Counted from the stretch's first letter, positions 8,683-20,682 are shown. The stretch is 64,000 nucleotides of DNA from Zoroaster sp. YZ-2022 (GCA_029582265.1 CM055817.1:55413711-55477710), one strand, 5' to 3'. Translations and numbers: made by a program. The notes: a model not told the origin generated them from the sequence alone.

Positions 8683-8960
8683 GGAGTGCTATGGTCGAGC
8701 GGTTTAGTGCATCGGATTTGTGTTCTGATGGCTGAGTCGTCTGAATGTGGGTTCGAACCCCAACCGCGACCATGGTGCTTGTGTCCTTGAGCAAGACACT
8801 TTACCATAATTGCTTCTCTCCACCCAGGGGTAAATGGGTACCTGTGAGGGCCGAGTTGGTTGTTGTTTGATTAGCCCTATATGCGCCGAAATGGCAGCAA
8901 TTGAGCTGTATACTCCCCAGGGAGCTGAGATGGTTTCAGGAATGATTTATGCGCCTGATG
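8683..8960 (+). mobile_element. tRNA-derived SINE (family S)
   Basis: A box-A-like segment (TGGTCGAGCGGTTTAGTGC) and a B box (GGGTTCGAACCCC) form a tRNA-like head. A body follows with TTGAGCAAGACACTTTACC and GGTAAATGGGTACCTG. The body resembles the deeply conserved domain shared by several deuterostome SINE families, from memory. Other copies: 16093, 20316, 26930, 62200 (minus, partial) and 63400 (minus). Confidence 0.7.
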
Positions 8961-9034
8961 GTTTGGCATTCTTTTACTGTGTCCGAAGTATGTCAGTCTC
9001 TTTTTTTCCTAACACCTATATGGTTTAAGTTTTG

Positions 9035-9309
9035 AGGCTTTGCATGGTGGAATATCGATATCGTTTCGCGGTAACAAACGAAGGTTGTTAAGGTTGTCTC
9101 ATTTAACGAAGGTTGAGATATGAGTTGTGCGATAAGGTTCTTTTCAGAACCTGTACCTCAGCTTCGCGTTAGTTGAGATTAACACATGGTGTTACCACAA
9201 ACCGAAACGATACCTATATGGTTCTTATCAGAACCACAATCTCAGTTTGCAATAGTTGCAAACCGTAACCGATAAGAATCCTCCACCATGCAAAGGCTCA
9301 AATCTTTGA
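9035..9309. mobile_element. Full-length foldback element (FB family)
   Basis: Ends TTTGAGGCTTTGCATGGTGG and its near-perfect complement CCACCATGCAAAGGCTCAAA define an element of about 275 bp. Two inner hairpins involve GGTTCTTTTCAGAACC-type sequence. No clear target duplication is seen. Confidence 0.6.
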
Positions 9310-10546
9310 ACCGTTTTCTTTTTGTGTCTTCTTCCAAAAGTCTGGATACGAAATACCGGGTCTCATGATGGGATCACAAGAGTACTATGCTTACGTCTAC
9401 TATCCAGTCGACATCAATTTCTGGGAGCGAATATGAGACGGCAAAACCACACCGACGACATCTCAGTATTTTGAGAAGGTGGGCACTTGTTTTTCGGCCC
9501 TCAGCTGTATAAATTTTATTTATCTATAAGAGTTTAAAGATGAAATAAAAACCATGCTTATTTATAATATGTTCTTCAGTATTGAATCTTCAATATTGAA
9601 TCCTATAACAATACAGTACCTGCCAATTAACATAACCTGGGCTTCTGGAGGGCCTAGCCCAGCCAGGTAGAGCTCATTATAATGGCTACAGTTGTTAACA
9701 ATAAGAGCTATTTGAGATCTATTCATTAGTAAAGGGTCTTTTGTGTTCAGCTAGGGGATTATATAGGCCTCTAGGTCTGGGCTTGGCTGTACCATGACTT
9801 TGGCCCCGCTGGGAAAAATCTCGGGCAATGCAAAGTGTCTGCGTATTGTAAAACATGCTTGTTGGACGTAATGGCTTCTTGGTATGCCTGGTTTGAAATG
9901 CACGTCGTGCAAGCGGCCGTTTCAACCAATCGGATTGGCCAATTAGGGATTGTCGATTGACAGCTATCGATTGGCCCCACCCACACGTGATTTCTTGACC
10001 AATCAGATTATTCAAACTGTCTTGGGCATTTTTTAATTAAAAAAATATATATACATGTACCTTACTATAATAGAAGAGGGTAAATCACAAAGCTAAATTA
10101 AGAACGCTTTCTTTGAATCTTTTCTTTTGAGGGGGTGGCGGTTGCTCTTTTCCAACGTTTGAGATTTTTGTCGTTTTATTTCACAATTCTTTCGGAAGAT
10201 TGGTGTTAAAAATTGGGTTTACTCTTGTAAAGCCATTATATGCTATTGGTAATCTCATCATAAATGATGACAGTTTTACATGAAATTTTATACTTGGTGT
10301 TCCGTTAATGATGGTATCAAACATCCCTTGAAATATTTCTGGCTCAGGTGCTGTCGTTTTTTTATAGTGAAATAATTTTCAAAATGAATTTCTTATACAG
10401 ATTAGCGAACAACCTATCGTAAAGGGCACATCGATTGCCATAAGTGCCATACACCCTACTACAACACCAACAAAATGAATTTCTGTCGTGTGAAGACAGA
10501 AATTACACGTTGGAATGAATCTAAATGCATTTTCACTTTTTTCTTG
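9310..10546. other. Gene-free stretch with repeat fragments
   Basis: No convincing gene. Positions about 9630-9830 carry a partial, inverted copy of the Harbinger-like MITE described at 13728 (shared CCTAGCCCAGCC and GCTGTACCATGACTTTGGCC). Between 10190 and 10520 the minus strand is loosely coding-like with a hydrophobic stretch, but it is too broken to call. Confidence 0.4.
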
Positions 10547-10550
10547 TTAA

Positions 10551-11175
10551 TTCTGCTACTACTGCAAGGGTCAAAATCAGTCAAAATGTTGATATATACT
10601 ACTCAAAACAATTTAGGGAATAATAAACTTTGATATTTAAGGTACCTAAATACACAAAAACCTCAAAATCGATTTCAATGCGATTTTTTTACGTTATGTG
10701 AACTTCAGAGCTTGTTTTACGCGAAACGGTCCCTTGGGGGACATTCCTCATTACGATAGAGCGGGTCACATATAGCGCAGATCACTGTGAGGTCCCTATG
10801 CGGATTTTTAACACCAAATAGGTTTGAAATGTTCCATGAACCGGGATTTTCATTTGCAACCCCCTCTCTATCTCTCTTTCACTCTTTCAGTAGTCATGTC
10901 ATGAAATGTGTAATCACTACATGCATCCTTTATCATCTGTTTCATTGTGCAGTTGTTTCTCATCAATTCTGTGAAACATTGTGTTAAATCTGAAATTATT
11001 CCGGTGTTCCCTAAATTGTTTTGAGTAGTATACTTGCCAAGGCATATCTAGTGCACTTAAAATATTGAACACTGTCAAACCTTACGTGTAGTAAGTGCAT
11101 TTACAGGTCAAAACGAGTCGACAGTTTTTGACCTCTATAGCAACTTGCCACTAAAGTGCAGCTGTAGTAGGAGGG
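10551..11175. mobile_element. P1-family MITE, itself interrupted by a TA-flanked element
   Basis: TTAA at 10547-10550 and 11176-11179 flank P1 sequence (CAAGGGTCAAAATCAGTCAA on the left, GTAGTAGGAGGG on the right). The P1 sequence is split at GATA/TA by the element at 10597-11030; the uninterrupted copy at 6681 reads straight through. Confidence 0.65.
10597..11030. mobile_element. Tc1/mariner-type MITE with 24-bp perfect TIRs
   Basis: The two ends are perfect 24-bp inverted repeats beginning TACTACTCAAAACAATTT. The flanking TA (10595-10596 and 11031-11032) is a target duplication, proven by the empty site GATATACTTGCC in the P1 copy at 6681. It is 434 bp long with no transposase. Confidence 0.75.
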
Positions 11176-11408
11176 TTAATGACACAATGAAATAAGCTTT
11201 CACAGGTTGGTTTCAATACATATCTCTTGATTGTATGGATACATTTACAGACATTTTACCAATAGATTAAATTGGCTTTGTATAAACCCAAAATTTTATC
11301 AGTTTTTACACCAGTTATGGATTTTCGTTCTTTTCATTTGGTCACACTATTTTTGTGCCACGTTTTGAATTTTTATGCTTCCATGCCCTAAACATCCTAC
11401 TTCCATGT

Positions 11409-11660
11409 CATTATGACTAGGAATAGCTCAGTCAGTAGATTACTTAACTCACAATCACAAGACCTGGGTTCGAATCCCAGTGGGGTCAACTCAGCCTTAT
11501 ATCTCTTAAGGGGTAGTTCAATTGAGTAGCATTCGTTGTGAATGGGTTGAGTACCAGGGTGCAAGACTTGTCCTACCCCTGGGCCAATTGAAAAGGAGAT
11601 AGGCATCTTGGCGGCAGGCATAACCGACTAGAATCCAATCTGCTGTCACCTACCCATCTC
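11409..11660 (+). mobile_element. Second tRNA-derived SINE
   Basis: The head contains TAGCTCAGTCAGTAGA (A box) and GGGTTCGAATCCC (B box), but the arms do not fold into a clean tRNA. A non-tRNA body continues to about 11660 (CCCTGGGCCAATTGAAAAGG). A SINE is therefore more likely than a functional tRNA gene. Confidence 0.5.
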
Positions 11661-12919
11661 TTCTCCATCCAATTTCCAAGTAATGTAGTCTTGCTTATTG
11701 TTGTCAACATAATGGTTATTATTTATAAATAAAACAAAAAATATATATATAACAAAGGTGTAAGTAGAAATAAATAATCATTAAACATGTTTTTCTTCAA
11801 TGGTATTGGGTGCAATATTTCCCACTTGGACAAATTTCTGAAGCCGCTGAGCATGTAGTATCGATTACCAGCTAAGATTGTGCACAATTGAAATCACTTT
11901 TAAACAACTTGAGAAAATTTCCTCCAAATTGGCAGTACTTAAAACAGATTTGAAAAGAATACGGTATATTTCGGTTGCCAAATTATGAGGGAATTGGCCG
12001 CAAATGGAGAGCGTAAACACGTATCAGATCATAAAATAAAAAAAGTTGTATGTGATGTTACATGCTTGTGTTGATCAGTATGTTTTTTTCTTCAAATAGA
12101 ATCAGATTAAAATCAGTTGCTGAAAATATGCCATTCTATGCATTACAAAACACTTCTGACCTTACTTAAGTTGTCATTTTCATGGCAATTTCCTCATCTT
12201 TAAAAGGCTTCGGAGTTCACTGATTTGATTAAGAAAGGTGCCATTAAGGATTTCAAGCAATATTTATAATTTTTAATGCATTTTATCCCATCAGAAGAAA
12301 AAAACAAAGATATTTGAAAGTCCGAATTGAATTTTAATGTTGTAGAATTTCATGTATTTTCTATATTAATCAGACAAAAATAGTAATTTTTTTTTTTTTT
12401 ATAATCATGTTTAAAACAAGTGGTAAATATAATTAAATAACTGTTCAAAATGTTGATATGATTAGTACTGTAAACCTGGTGAAACATTGAAATAAAATGT
12501 AAATTGTGTATAAAACATTAAAATGTTTTGTCTTTTGATGTTTCTTTGTAACAATTTGGGTTTTATTAGGGTTATTAAACAAGCATGCAACTTTTCAGCA
12601 GATTTCCTCAGCTTGTGCCATTGAAAACTGAAAAACATAGTCTGGCTGTGGCTTGCACTTTCCTCTCTTTTGGACAAACTGCAGTTGCATGCCTGATTAA
12701 AACAGGCCAGTGATTTCTCAGGATATTTTACAAATCTCCCTCAAAATTTTTCTTAAAAGAAGAGAAGTAGCCTGTATTGTGTACAAACCTCTAGTTTCTT
12801 GTTTGTGGGGGGAAGCAGAGAGTCTGTAAATCCTTCAAAACTAAACATCCAGGAGGTTCAGGGGGCTTTTCATTACTACACGCTGTATGTGGGTAGAGCA
12901 AAACCATGAAAAGAATATT
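11661..12919. other. AT-rich stretch without recognised gene
   Basis: Nothing beyond simple AT-rich sequence and a T tract near 12387-12400 was seen on either strand. Confidence 0.5.
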
Positions 12920-12923
12920 TTAA

Positions 12924-13252
12924 CCCTCCTATGCCCAGTCAGCACGGCACTCACAGACAGTCACTTGAGTATTTTTGGTTGCACTGCCAATTGGTAGGTC
13001 AAACCAGAGTCACACAGAGCTGTGTATGTACAGTCAAGTGGTTGTGGTTTTGGTTTGACCTATCCTAGCCACATGTTTGAGTGCACTGCACAGTCAATGG
13101 GTTGGGAGTTACATACAAATTTTGAGTGTCTTTGCGTTTGACCTATCACAGCCACATGTGTTTGCATGTATTTGAGTGCACTGCACAAAGTCAATGGGTT
13201 AAGAGAGACATACAAATTGTGTGTCTTTGAGTGTTAAACCTATAGGAGGCAT
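12924..13252. mobile_element. TTAA-flanked MITE (family P2), decayed right end
   Basis: TTAA at 12920-12923 is followed by CCCTCCTATGCCCAG. The internal sequence (TTGAGTGCACTGCACA, CAATGGGTT, GAGTGTCTTTG) matches the copies at 16837 and 30374. Part of the interior is duplicated within this copy. Confidence 0.55.
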
Positions 13253-13439
13253 AATAACCACAAAGGAATGGGTGATATTTTTAAAATTATCATTTTCAAG
13301 TATTTTATTAACACATTGAAAACATCCAGGATTATATAAAGTGTTGGTCAAAAGAAATTTGTTATTACAACTTTGACTGCTGTACTAAGTTATGGGAAAA
13401 CAAAATCTTTTTGAAGATTTTATGTTAAACACAATTATA

Positions 13440-13680
13440 GACCATCAATCACAGCGTCTTGTACAGTTACGTTAATAAGGGGTTCGTTGTCACTCAGGGT
13501 AATCCACAAACCTACATAGGATCGAGATTGGGGAGTACCCTAGTTGACAAACGACCCCTTCTGCCTTACAATAATGGTACCCAGGCAATCATACAAGTAG
13601 ACAAACCTACATAGGATTGAGATTGCCTGGGTACCATTGGGGAGTACCCTAGGTGATAACGATCCCTTCTAAACTTAAAA
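13440..13680. repeat. Palindromic repeat block
   Basis: AATGGTACCCAGGCAATC (about 13573-13590) and its exact complement (about 13620-13637) form an 18-bp hairpin. The flanks ACCTACATAGGAT and GGGGAGTACCCTAG are directly repeated. This is probably a decayed foldback element. Confidence 0.5.
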
Positions 13681-13727
13681 CTGGCAAACTTGTTATTCTT
13701 TTATAAAAAGTTAAAGTATGTACGTTA

Positions 13728-14053
13728 GGGAGGAGGGCCAAAGTCGTGGTACAGACAAGCCCTGGGCAAGGCCTATATAATCCCCTAGCTGAACGCAAAA
13801 GACCCTTTTTCTCATGAATAGATCTCAAATAGCTCTTAATGTTAACAGAGACTTGACTGACACCTCAGCTGTCTTTTGTTCACAACTGCAGCCATTATAA
13901 TGACCTCTACTTGGCTGGGCTAGGCCCTCCAGAAGCCCAGGTTATGTTGATTGGCAGGTACTGTATTGTTACAGGATTAGGACTCACAAAAGACAGATTA
14001 GGAGGCCGGGCTTCTCAAAGGCTTGGCTGTACCATGACTTTGGCCCTCCTCCC
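13728..14053. mobile_element. PIF/Harbinger-like MITE with TTA duplication
   Basis: Inverted ends GGGAGGAGGGCCAAAGTC and GACTTTGGCCCTCCTCCC extend imperfectly to about 35 bp. They are bordered by TTA at 13725-13727 and 14054-14056, the 3-bp target type of PIF/Harbinger elements. A fragment lies at about 9630-9830, and a solo end near 23084. Confidence 0.6.
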
Positions 14054-14505
14054 TTACATACAGGACTAAAACGCGGGTTACCTTTTTTGGTTGACAAATG
14101 TTGACATTTTTGTCCACTTCACAGAAAGTTATTAAACAAGACTGAGGAAATGTGAACAGCAATAAGTACCCCCCCTCCCCCTTCTATATTTTCTAATTTT
14201 TGTATAATTTTATTTCAAGACCTAGGTGTAATTTCATGGAGCTTCTCACCAAGAAATCCTGCATTACTGTCCGCCAACAGTGGCTTGCAAATAATTTTTA
14301 GCAATAGCCATGTGAACAACAAATCCTTACTTATGAATGAATAAAAGCAGATATTCCTTGCCAATCCGTGGGAAAAAAGCCGTCATTTTTCTACAACAGT
14401 AAGCGACGATTTCTCACTGACGGTATTGCGGTGCCATGACACTGTACACCTGGATAACGCACAATAAAAGAATGCAGTGGTTGTGAGTTGCTGGTATTGT
14501 GTCGA

Positions 14506-14573
14506 CTATTTTTCAAAGTCTGGATTTTTCTTCAAGATGACGAAGCCTTCAATGATCGGCGTCAGTGCTGTAT
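14506..14573 (-). CDS. PSMD2: PSMD2 (Rpn1) terminal coding exon
   Basis: This is the last exon of the 26S proteasome base subunit Rpn1/PSMD2, a non-ATPase scaffold that binds ubiquitin-like receptors. It reads TALTPIIEGFVILKKNPDFEK and then a TAG stop at 14506-14508, matching the conserved PSMD2 C-terminus (TPILEGFVILxKNP). The acceptor AG is at 14574-14575. The split codon joins in phase with the exon at 14928 (the joined codon is TAT). The whole gene runs on the minus strand from about 36.27 kb to here. Confidence 0.9.
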
Positions 14574-14927
14574 CTGAAGAATGAAGTTAAGGGTCATTAA
14601 CAGATAATCATCAATACATCATTGAAGGTAAAAGCAAAGAGACAAAACGTAGGGCCCCCAAAGTCTCTGGTCTCCATGCGTGTCATGTCTTTGTTTAATT
14701 TTGGAGGATTTACAGACTCCCCACAAACAAGAAACTGGAGGTTTGTACACAATACAGGCTACTTCTTTCTTTCCTTGGTGGCTACTTCTCTTCTTTCAGG
14801 AAAATTTTAAGGCAAAGGGAGATTTGTAAAAAAAAATCCTGAAATCAGTAATAATCCTGAGAAATCACACGGCCTGTTTTATATCAAATATATCACGAGC
14901 GAAACTGATTGAACAAAAAAAGGATAC

Positions 14928-15043
<116 letters not shown>

Positions 15044-15342
15044 CTATGACCAAAAAAGAAGATATCATTTTGTCAGAACAAGGTCGTATCTAAAAAAAAA
15101 AAAATCAACAAGGTCCTATGTGCATAAATTTGCATACATTAAAACAATTGTGCGCAACAACGTTGTATCTTCTTCCATAGGTTTTGCGTATTCAACCTGG
15201 AACTCTGTAAAAGATACGACCTTGTTGCACTGAGCAAAATCCATGTCTGCAACAAGGTCGTAACTATAATATGACCTTGTTGCTCTGATGCGAAGATATG
15301 AAACCAGAAATTAGAAATCTCCTTTGAAATTGAAGGGTTTTC

Positions 15343-15435
15343 AGAGCATACTGATCGAAAGCGTCAAGTTGTAACTGCCAGTTCTTTTCAGATACAAAAG
15401 AGAATTTTCAACATGGTGTCACCGCATAACAGTCT
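15343..15435. mobile_element. Foldback (FB) fragment
   Basis: It shares GAGCATACTGATCGAAAGCG, CAGTTCTTTTCAGA and CATGGTGTCACCGC with the FB copy at 5879. Confidence 0.5.
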
Positions 15436-16092
15436 TTACTTGTGCTAAGAGTTTACCAGGTCACAAGTTTTGTTGGTCAAACTAAGAAGATATTGAACAA
15501 TTTGGAAGAATCTATTTAGAGCAGCTAAAAGACAGAATGCCTTTTCAGCTGCCCAAGGATCTGAAAACATATGCGACCTGTCACCACAAAATGAGCTTCA
15601 AGTCGGAAATTTAAACAATTGAGTTTTGGTATTTCTGGATTCAGTAGAACAAGAGCTTTTCAATGATATATAACACTTGGGGTTACAGCGATTCCCCAGA
15701 CCACCAGAGGGGATTTGCGGCTTTGTTTCCGCTTTGTTTTCAAGTTGTTTGTCAGAACACGATAAATTCTACCAACGAAATTGGCCTGAAATTGAGGTTT
15801 TTAATTGTCTGATGGAACTGAAAATTTGGAATTCGATATAAGGAGATTTACAAATTGCAAATATAATAACAAAAACAAATTAGACCTCCCCTCCGATTTT
15901 TCACTTTTCCCACTGTACTGTGGAATGGTATAATGCGACTTTACGCTCATGTCGTTGTAACAGGTCACATATTTACCCAATTTTACCAATCGATCAGTTT
16001 TTGGTATCTATAAAACAAAAGGTCAACTATTAACTGACAAACATTATTGTCAAACTGACAAACAACGGAAACAGTCAGATACGGACACGTAC

Positions 16093-16352
16093 ATTGGATT
16101 TGTGTTCTGATGGCTGAGTCGTCAGAATGTGGGTTCGAATCCCGACAGCGACCATGGTGCTTGTGTCCTTGAGCAAGACACTTGACCATAATTGCTTCTC
16201 TCCACCCATGGCTGCAATTGAGCTGTATACTCCCCAGGGAGCTGAGATGGTTTCAGGAATGATTTATGAGCCTGATGAGCAGGGGTAATAATGTAATGTA
16301 CCTTGAGCACCAGTTTGGTGGATACGTGTGCCATATAAGTCCACATTATTAT
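16093..16352 (+). mobile_element. tRNA-derived SINE (family S), 5' truncated
   Basis: It starts inside the tRNA-like head (GGATTTGTGTTCTGATGGCT), keeps the B box GGGTTCGAATCCC and the body, and ends in an ATT repeat tail. Confidence 0.65.
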
Positions 16353-16581
16353 TATTATCTTGTACGAAAAATACAACTTGAAAAACAACAAGTGAACAGA
16401 GATGAAGTGTCACTGAATAGGATTGCACCATCATTTTTCACTCGTCAACGCGCCAAAAGAGAAGATGTAGATAAACTACTGCACATAGTTCCGTATGGAT
16501 CGTCTTAGGGGCGTGGCTAAGTTACAAACGGCGAAAGGTCAATTTGCATGAAATCTGAAGTGATGAAATGACGTTCCATAC

Positions 16582-16700
16582 CTGGCCAACGCGGACCTGG
16601 ACGGGCAGAGGTCGTAGTTCCTCGTCGAAGGTCACCAACATCCTGGGTCTCATGGCCGACACCAAACCGTAGAGGAGGTAATGAGAGCTTCTAAGAATTG
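16582..16700 (-). CDS. PSMD2: PSMD2 exon ([10 protein letters not shown] block)
   Basis: It encodes [20 protein letters not shown] and then [17 protein letters not shown], very close to the conserved PSMD2 block [22 protein letters not shown]. The donor is GGCCAG|GTATGG and the acceptor TGACAG|CA. The codon split with the exon at 17538 (A|CA) gives Thr in frame, so the splice model is sound. No frameshift. A partial copy of the acceptor region (CTAAGAATTGCCGTCATG) lies about 100 bp upstream, at 16788-16805. Confidence 0.9.
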
Positions 16701-16836
16701 CTGTCATGTAAAAATAATAAAAATGGAAATGGGAAAAATGCTTTTATAAAAATCACTCAGTCAAACAAAGATGAAGGCCAGAGAATCTAAGAATTGCCGT
16801 CATGAAAATGACAAATGAGAACAAGAAATGCTTTAA

Positions 16837-17190
16837 CCCTCCTATAGGTTTAACAATCAAAGACACTCAAAATTTGTATGTCACTCCCAACCCATTGACT
16901 TTGTGCAGTGCACTCAAATAAATGCAAGGACATGTGGCTGTGGTAGGAGGTCAAACCAAAACCACTCAACTGTATATGAGTCTGCTGCTAACTTATGCAG
17001 TACATACACAGCTCTGTGTGACTCTGCATATAACTTATGTAGGACATACACAAGTGTGTTTGACTTTGCCACTAACTCCAGCACAAAAATACACATGTGT
17101 GAACAATTGGCAATGCAACCAAAAATACTCAAGTGACTGTCTGTGGGTGCGGTGCTTACTGGGCCAAATTTCAGCCTGGGCATAGGAGGG
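16837..17190. mobile_element. TTAA-flanked MITE (family P2)
   Basis: TTAA at 16833-16836 and 17191-17194; ends CCCTCCTATAGG and CATAGGAGGG. It lies in a PSMD2 intron. Confidence 0.7.
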
Positions 17191-17192
17191 TT

Positions 17193-17257
17193 AATACATC
17201 GGTAATATTACAAAAACCGCTTCAAAGAGTATACTTACTCTCTTTGAACCAAGATAT
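17193..17257 (+). repeat. Orphan single unit of the 81-bp intronic repeat
   Basis: The sequence from ATCGGTAATATTAC to CTCTTTGAACCAAGATAT matches one unit of the tandem array at 21551-22426, with about ten differences. It abuts the TTAA of the preceding MITE. Confidence 0.6.
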
Positions 17258-17537
17258 GATGACTCTAGATATACCAAGATCTCCCAAGAAGATAAACCAA
17301 GATATACCCAGAAGAGCCAAGTCTCAGGTTATTACGTTGTGTCGTTTACGGGGGGAAAATGTAATTCAGATATTTAAAGATTCACAAAAGAATTCACATA
17401 AGAATTCACAAAAGAATTCTCTTTCCTCTTTTCAAATTTGAAATCATTTCCCTTTTTGCCGTTTGAAAAAGCTTTATATGCCTTGGAAGGAAAGGAATTT
17501 GCTTCAGAAGACAACAACGTTTTGACAAATCACTCAC

Positions 17538-17792
<255 letters not shown>

Positions 17793-17796
17793 TTAA

Positions 17797-18658
17797 TCCT
17801 CCTGCTGTAGCTGCACTTTAGTGGGAAGTTGCTGTAGAGGTCAAAACCAGTCAACTGCCCATTTTGACTGTTGACCCAAATGTGCACACAGGGGCATTTT
17901 TGACTGATTTTGACTGTCATTTTGACCACCCTCAACAATACAAGACAATGCTTTTACCAGTCAAAACGGTGGACTCATTCTGACCTGTAAATGTACTTAC
18001 TACACGTAAGGTTTGACAGTGTTTGACTTTTAACCCTCTCAGTACCGAATTGTTTTGACATAAACAACCGCTGGTGACCGCATTGTTTGACCACTCAAGC
18101 GTGAAGCACACATTCTTACACAACAGAAAGCTTGTGTTCAAAGGCCAATTTTACAAACTCTATTATCATCTTGAAGATATAGTTTTACAGCAAAATAAAT
18201 TTAAAAAAATATCTTAAAAAAGTTCTCGGTCTTTGTTTCCTCAGTGTGATCTGTAAACTCAAACCCCTTTTTTGTACACAAACACATGGCGCTCCGTAGG
18301 TGTTTGACATTTCGGATCTTTCCACTCCAGTTTGAAGGGATTGCATAATAACAACCTTATTTTTTTTCACCACTAATGGAAAGATCCTATCTTTCTCTTT
18401 CCAACCATTGTAAGCTTGGGTATGGAGGGTGAACATGGACAAAACTACAGCTTTAAAAGAAACGGCCTTTGTGCTCAGGCGCGAGTGCTTTTTTGTGTGG
18501 AAGCTTGGTCAACAAAAGTCGCCTATGGTAAAGAAGTGGGGGTTTGAGTGCAGTCGACAAAATTCGCCTATGGTAAGGAAAGGGTTAAGCGCACGAGATA
18601 TACCTTGGCAAGTGTATCAACATTTTGACTGATTTTGACCCTTGTAGTCATAGGAGGG
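17797..18658. mobile_element. P1-family MITE split by a P3-family MITE
   Basis: The outer TTAA sites are at 17793-17796 and 18659-18662. P1 sequence (17797-18029 and 18589-18658) is interrupted at TTAA by the element below. The outer element begins only about 35 bp from the acceptor of the PSMD2 exon at 17538-17758. Confidence 0.65.
18034..18584. mobile_element. P3-family MITE nested in P1
   Basis: TTAA at 18030-18033 and 18585-18588; ends CCCTCTCAGTACCG and GGTAAGGAAAGGG. It is closely similar to 7832-8391. Confidence 0.7.
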
Positions 18659-19182
18659 TTAAGTGGTAATTTGAAAACGTCTGTAGATCATTTTGTTGTA
18701 GGTTTTATAGAGAAAAATACTGTATCTCGAGCCTGGAAAACATGTGATTTTGGTGCTTCACAAACTGTTGATAGTGTTACAAGGATCAGAGCCAATCTAA
18801 AGGGTTAACTTTTGTGATCCCCAACCATACTTTTTTTTGACAACCTTGGACGGGAAAATTGTGTTCCAAACTTACTTTTTTGTACAAGCGTTTACAAAAA
18901 TATCCATGCTATGCAGTGGCGTAAGCGATATATAAAAACTAAGAATAACCATCTATACCTATCCTAGTAGATTTGGCGAAAAAAATGTTAGGAGGAAAAA
19001 AAAAATTTACCCACCCTTACTTTTTTTTCAATGAAATAGGATTTGTTTTTTACATGTTTTGCCTGATCTATAATTTGTTTTATTGTTGATGACTGGAAAA
19101 ACTTAAAAGCTCAAGGAAAAATATTTAAAGATGAAATACATATGACTTTGAAACGAAAAAAAACCTTAATCTCTGAACTCAC

Positions 19183-19351
19183 CTGCACCTACGATACCCA
19201 TGGCAAAGATAGCATTATGGGCCACCTCCGTGTCCGTGTCGTGAGAAAACTTACTGAGCGTGTCTAGAATCTGAAGCTGTGGATTGGACACTGACAGCAG
19301 GGCGAGGGCCAGAGGCACTGCTCGACGGATAACGGGCTCACCGTACCGAAG
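19183..19351 (-). CDS. PSMD2: PSMD2 exon (LRYGEP block)
   Basis: It encodes [20 protein letters not shown] followed by [20 protein letters not shown] and FAMGIVGAG, nearly identical to the PSMD2 PC-repeat segment in vertebrates. It is intact, with donor GCAG|GTGAGT and acceptor TTTAAG. This is the most conserved exon in the window and fixes the gene identity. Confidence 0.95.
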
Positions 19352-19359
19352 CTTAAACA

Positions 19360-19735
19360 AATATGAATATTCATTATTTATAAATTTTCATGACTTTAAT
19401 TTGCAACGGAGACCTGGCCTCATACCCAAGGTGAACAAAAAAATAATATTTTTCATAATTTAAATTTATATATTCATAATTTAAATTTTAAAGGAAAAAT
19501 GGCCTCATACCTAAACTGAATTAAAAAAATTAATATTCATCATTTAAATTTATATAAATATTCATAGTTTTAATTTGTAAAGGAAAAATGATATCATACC
19601 TAAGCTGAATAAAAACCTGAATATTCATAATTTAAATTTATAAAAATATTCATGACTTTAAATTGTAAAGGATAAATGGCCTCATATGAAGCTGAATAAA
19701 TATGAATATTCATCATTTAAATTACTACAAAAATG
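19360..19735. repeat. Diverged AT-rich tandem repeat in PSMD2 intron
   Basis: About four to five diverged units of roughly 80 bp containing GAATATTCATAATTTAAATT, then TGTAAAGGAAAAATGGCCTC and CATACC. Confidence 0.6.
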
Positions 19736-20006
19736 TTCTCCCAAAAAGTTGCAAATTGTGGGTTTTTTTGTAATTGAATTTTGCTATCCTGTTTTTTCCC
19801 CATGTGACATGATTATTACTCAGAATATTTGTTATTATCAATAACTTCACACCAAGAAATCTTTTTAGAAAATTTGCCAATTTCAGATTTTCGTAATATA
19901 CAAAAGGTGCGGACTTGCCTTTAAAAAATTGCTCAATTCATATTTCAGAAATTTACCAAAGGAACATCTTGTCTTTGAAGTCATGATGATAAATCATTGC
20001 ACTTAC

Positions 20007-20251
20007 CAGATGTCGAAGAGCGTGGCGCCATCTCCGAACCGATCTCTTCCCCATCGCGATGAGGCGATCCCCAAAGGCGCCACGCCCTGATGCGCAGCGG
20101 ATCGACGGCGAATCCTCGCTGCCTTTGTCTTTCTCCTTGTCCTTCTTGTCCGAGGGCGCCTTCTCTTCTTTCTTGTCTGCCTCAGCCTTCGCCTCAATGT
20201 GCTCGCTGCAGATGTGGAGAAGGTTCTGCACCTTCAAGACATTTCCGTTCC
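20007..20251 (-). CDS. PSMD2: PSMD2 exon (NVLKVQNLLHICSEH and Lys/Glu linker), frame-broken
   Basis: It encodes NGNVLKVQNLLHICSEHIEA, then the charged Lys/Asp/Glu insert typical of this position in Rpn1, then pieces of AHQGVAPLGIA and LFDIW in other frames. At least two indels lie between 20030 and 20100. The acceptor TGTACAG and the donor GTAAGT are intact. The sequence may be erroneous here, because the neighbouring exons are clean. Confidence 0.85.
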
Positions 20252-20315
20252 TGTACACAAAGAAAAATGACTAGAGCTTGATTTGTCGCTCTACCAACTG
20301 AGCCATCTAGTGACC

Positions 20316-20682
20316 CATGGAGTGCCATGGTCGGCGGTTCAGTGCATCGGTTTGTGTTCTGATGGCGAGTCATCATAATGTGGGTTCGAATCCCAACCGC
20401 GACCGTGGTGCTTGTGACCTTGAGCAAGACACTTTACCATAACTGCTTCTCTCCACCCAGGTAAATGGGTACCTGTGAGGGCAGAGTTGGTTGTTGTGTT
20501 TGATTAGCCCTATATGCACTGTAATGGCAGCAATTGAGCTGTATACTCCCCAGGGAGATGAGATGGTTTCAGGAATGATTTATGAGCCTGATGAGCAGGG
20601 GTAATAATATAATGCGCCTTGAGCACCAGTTTGGTGGATATGTGCGCTATATAAGTCCACATTATTATTATTATTATCTAGT
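20316..20682 (+). mobile_element. tRNA-derived SINE (family S), most complete copy
   Basis: A tRNA-like head with B box GGGTTCGAATCCC, the full body, and an ATT-repeat tail (20669-20682). A reversed tRNA-like fragment (GCTCTACCAACTGAGCCA) precedes it at about 20290. Confidence 0.7.

Noticed and set aside
10190..10520. Decayed membrane-protein fragment on the minus strand
   Set aside because: There are two loosely coding-like pieces with a hydrophobic run, but stops interrupt them and no homology is recalled.
11415..11487. Functional tRNA gene
   Set aside because: A and B boxes are present, but the D and anticodon stems do not pair and a SINE body follows.
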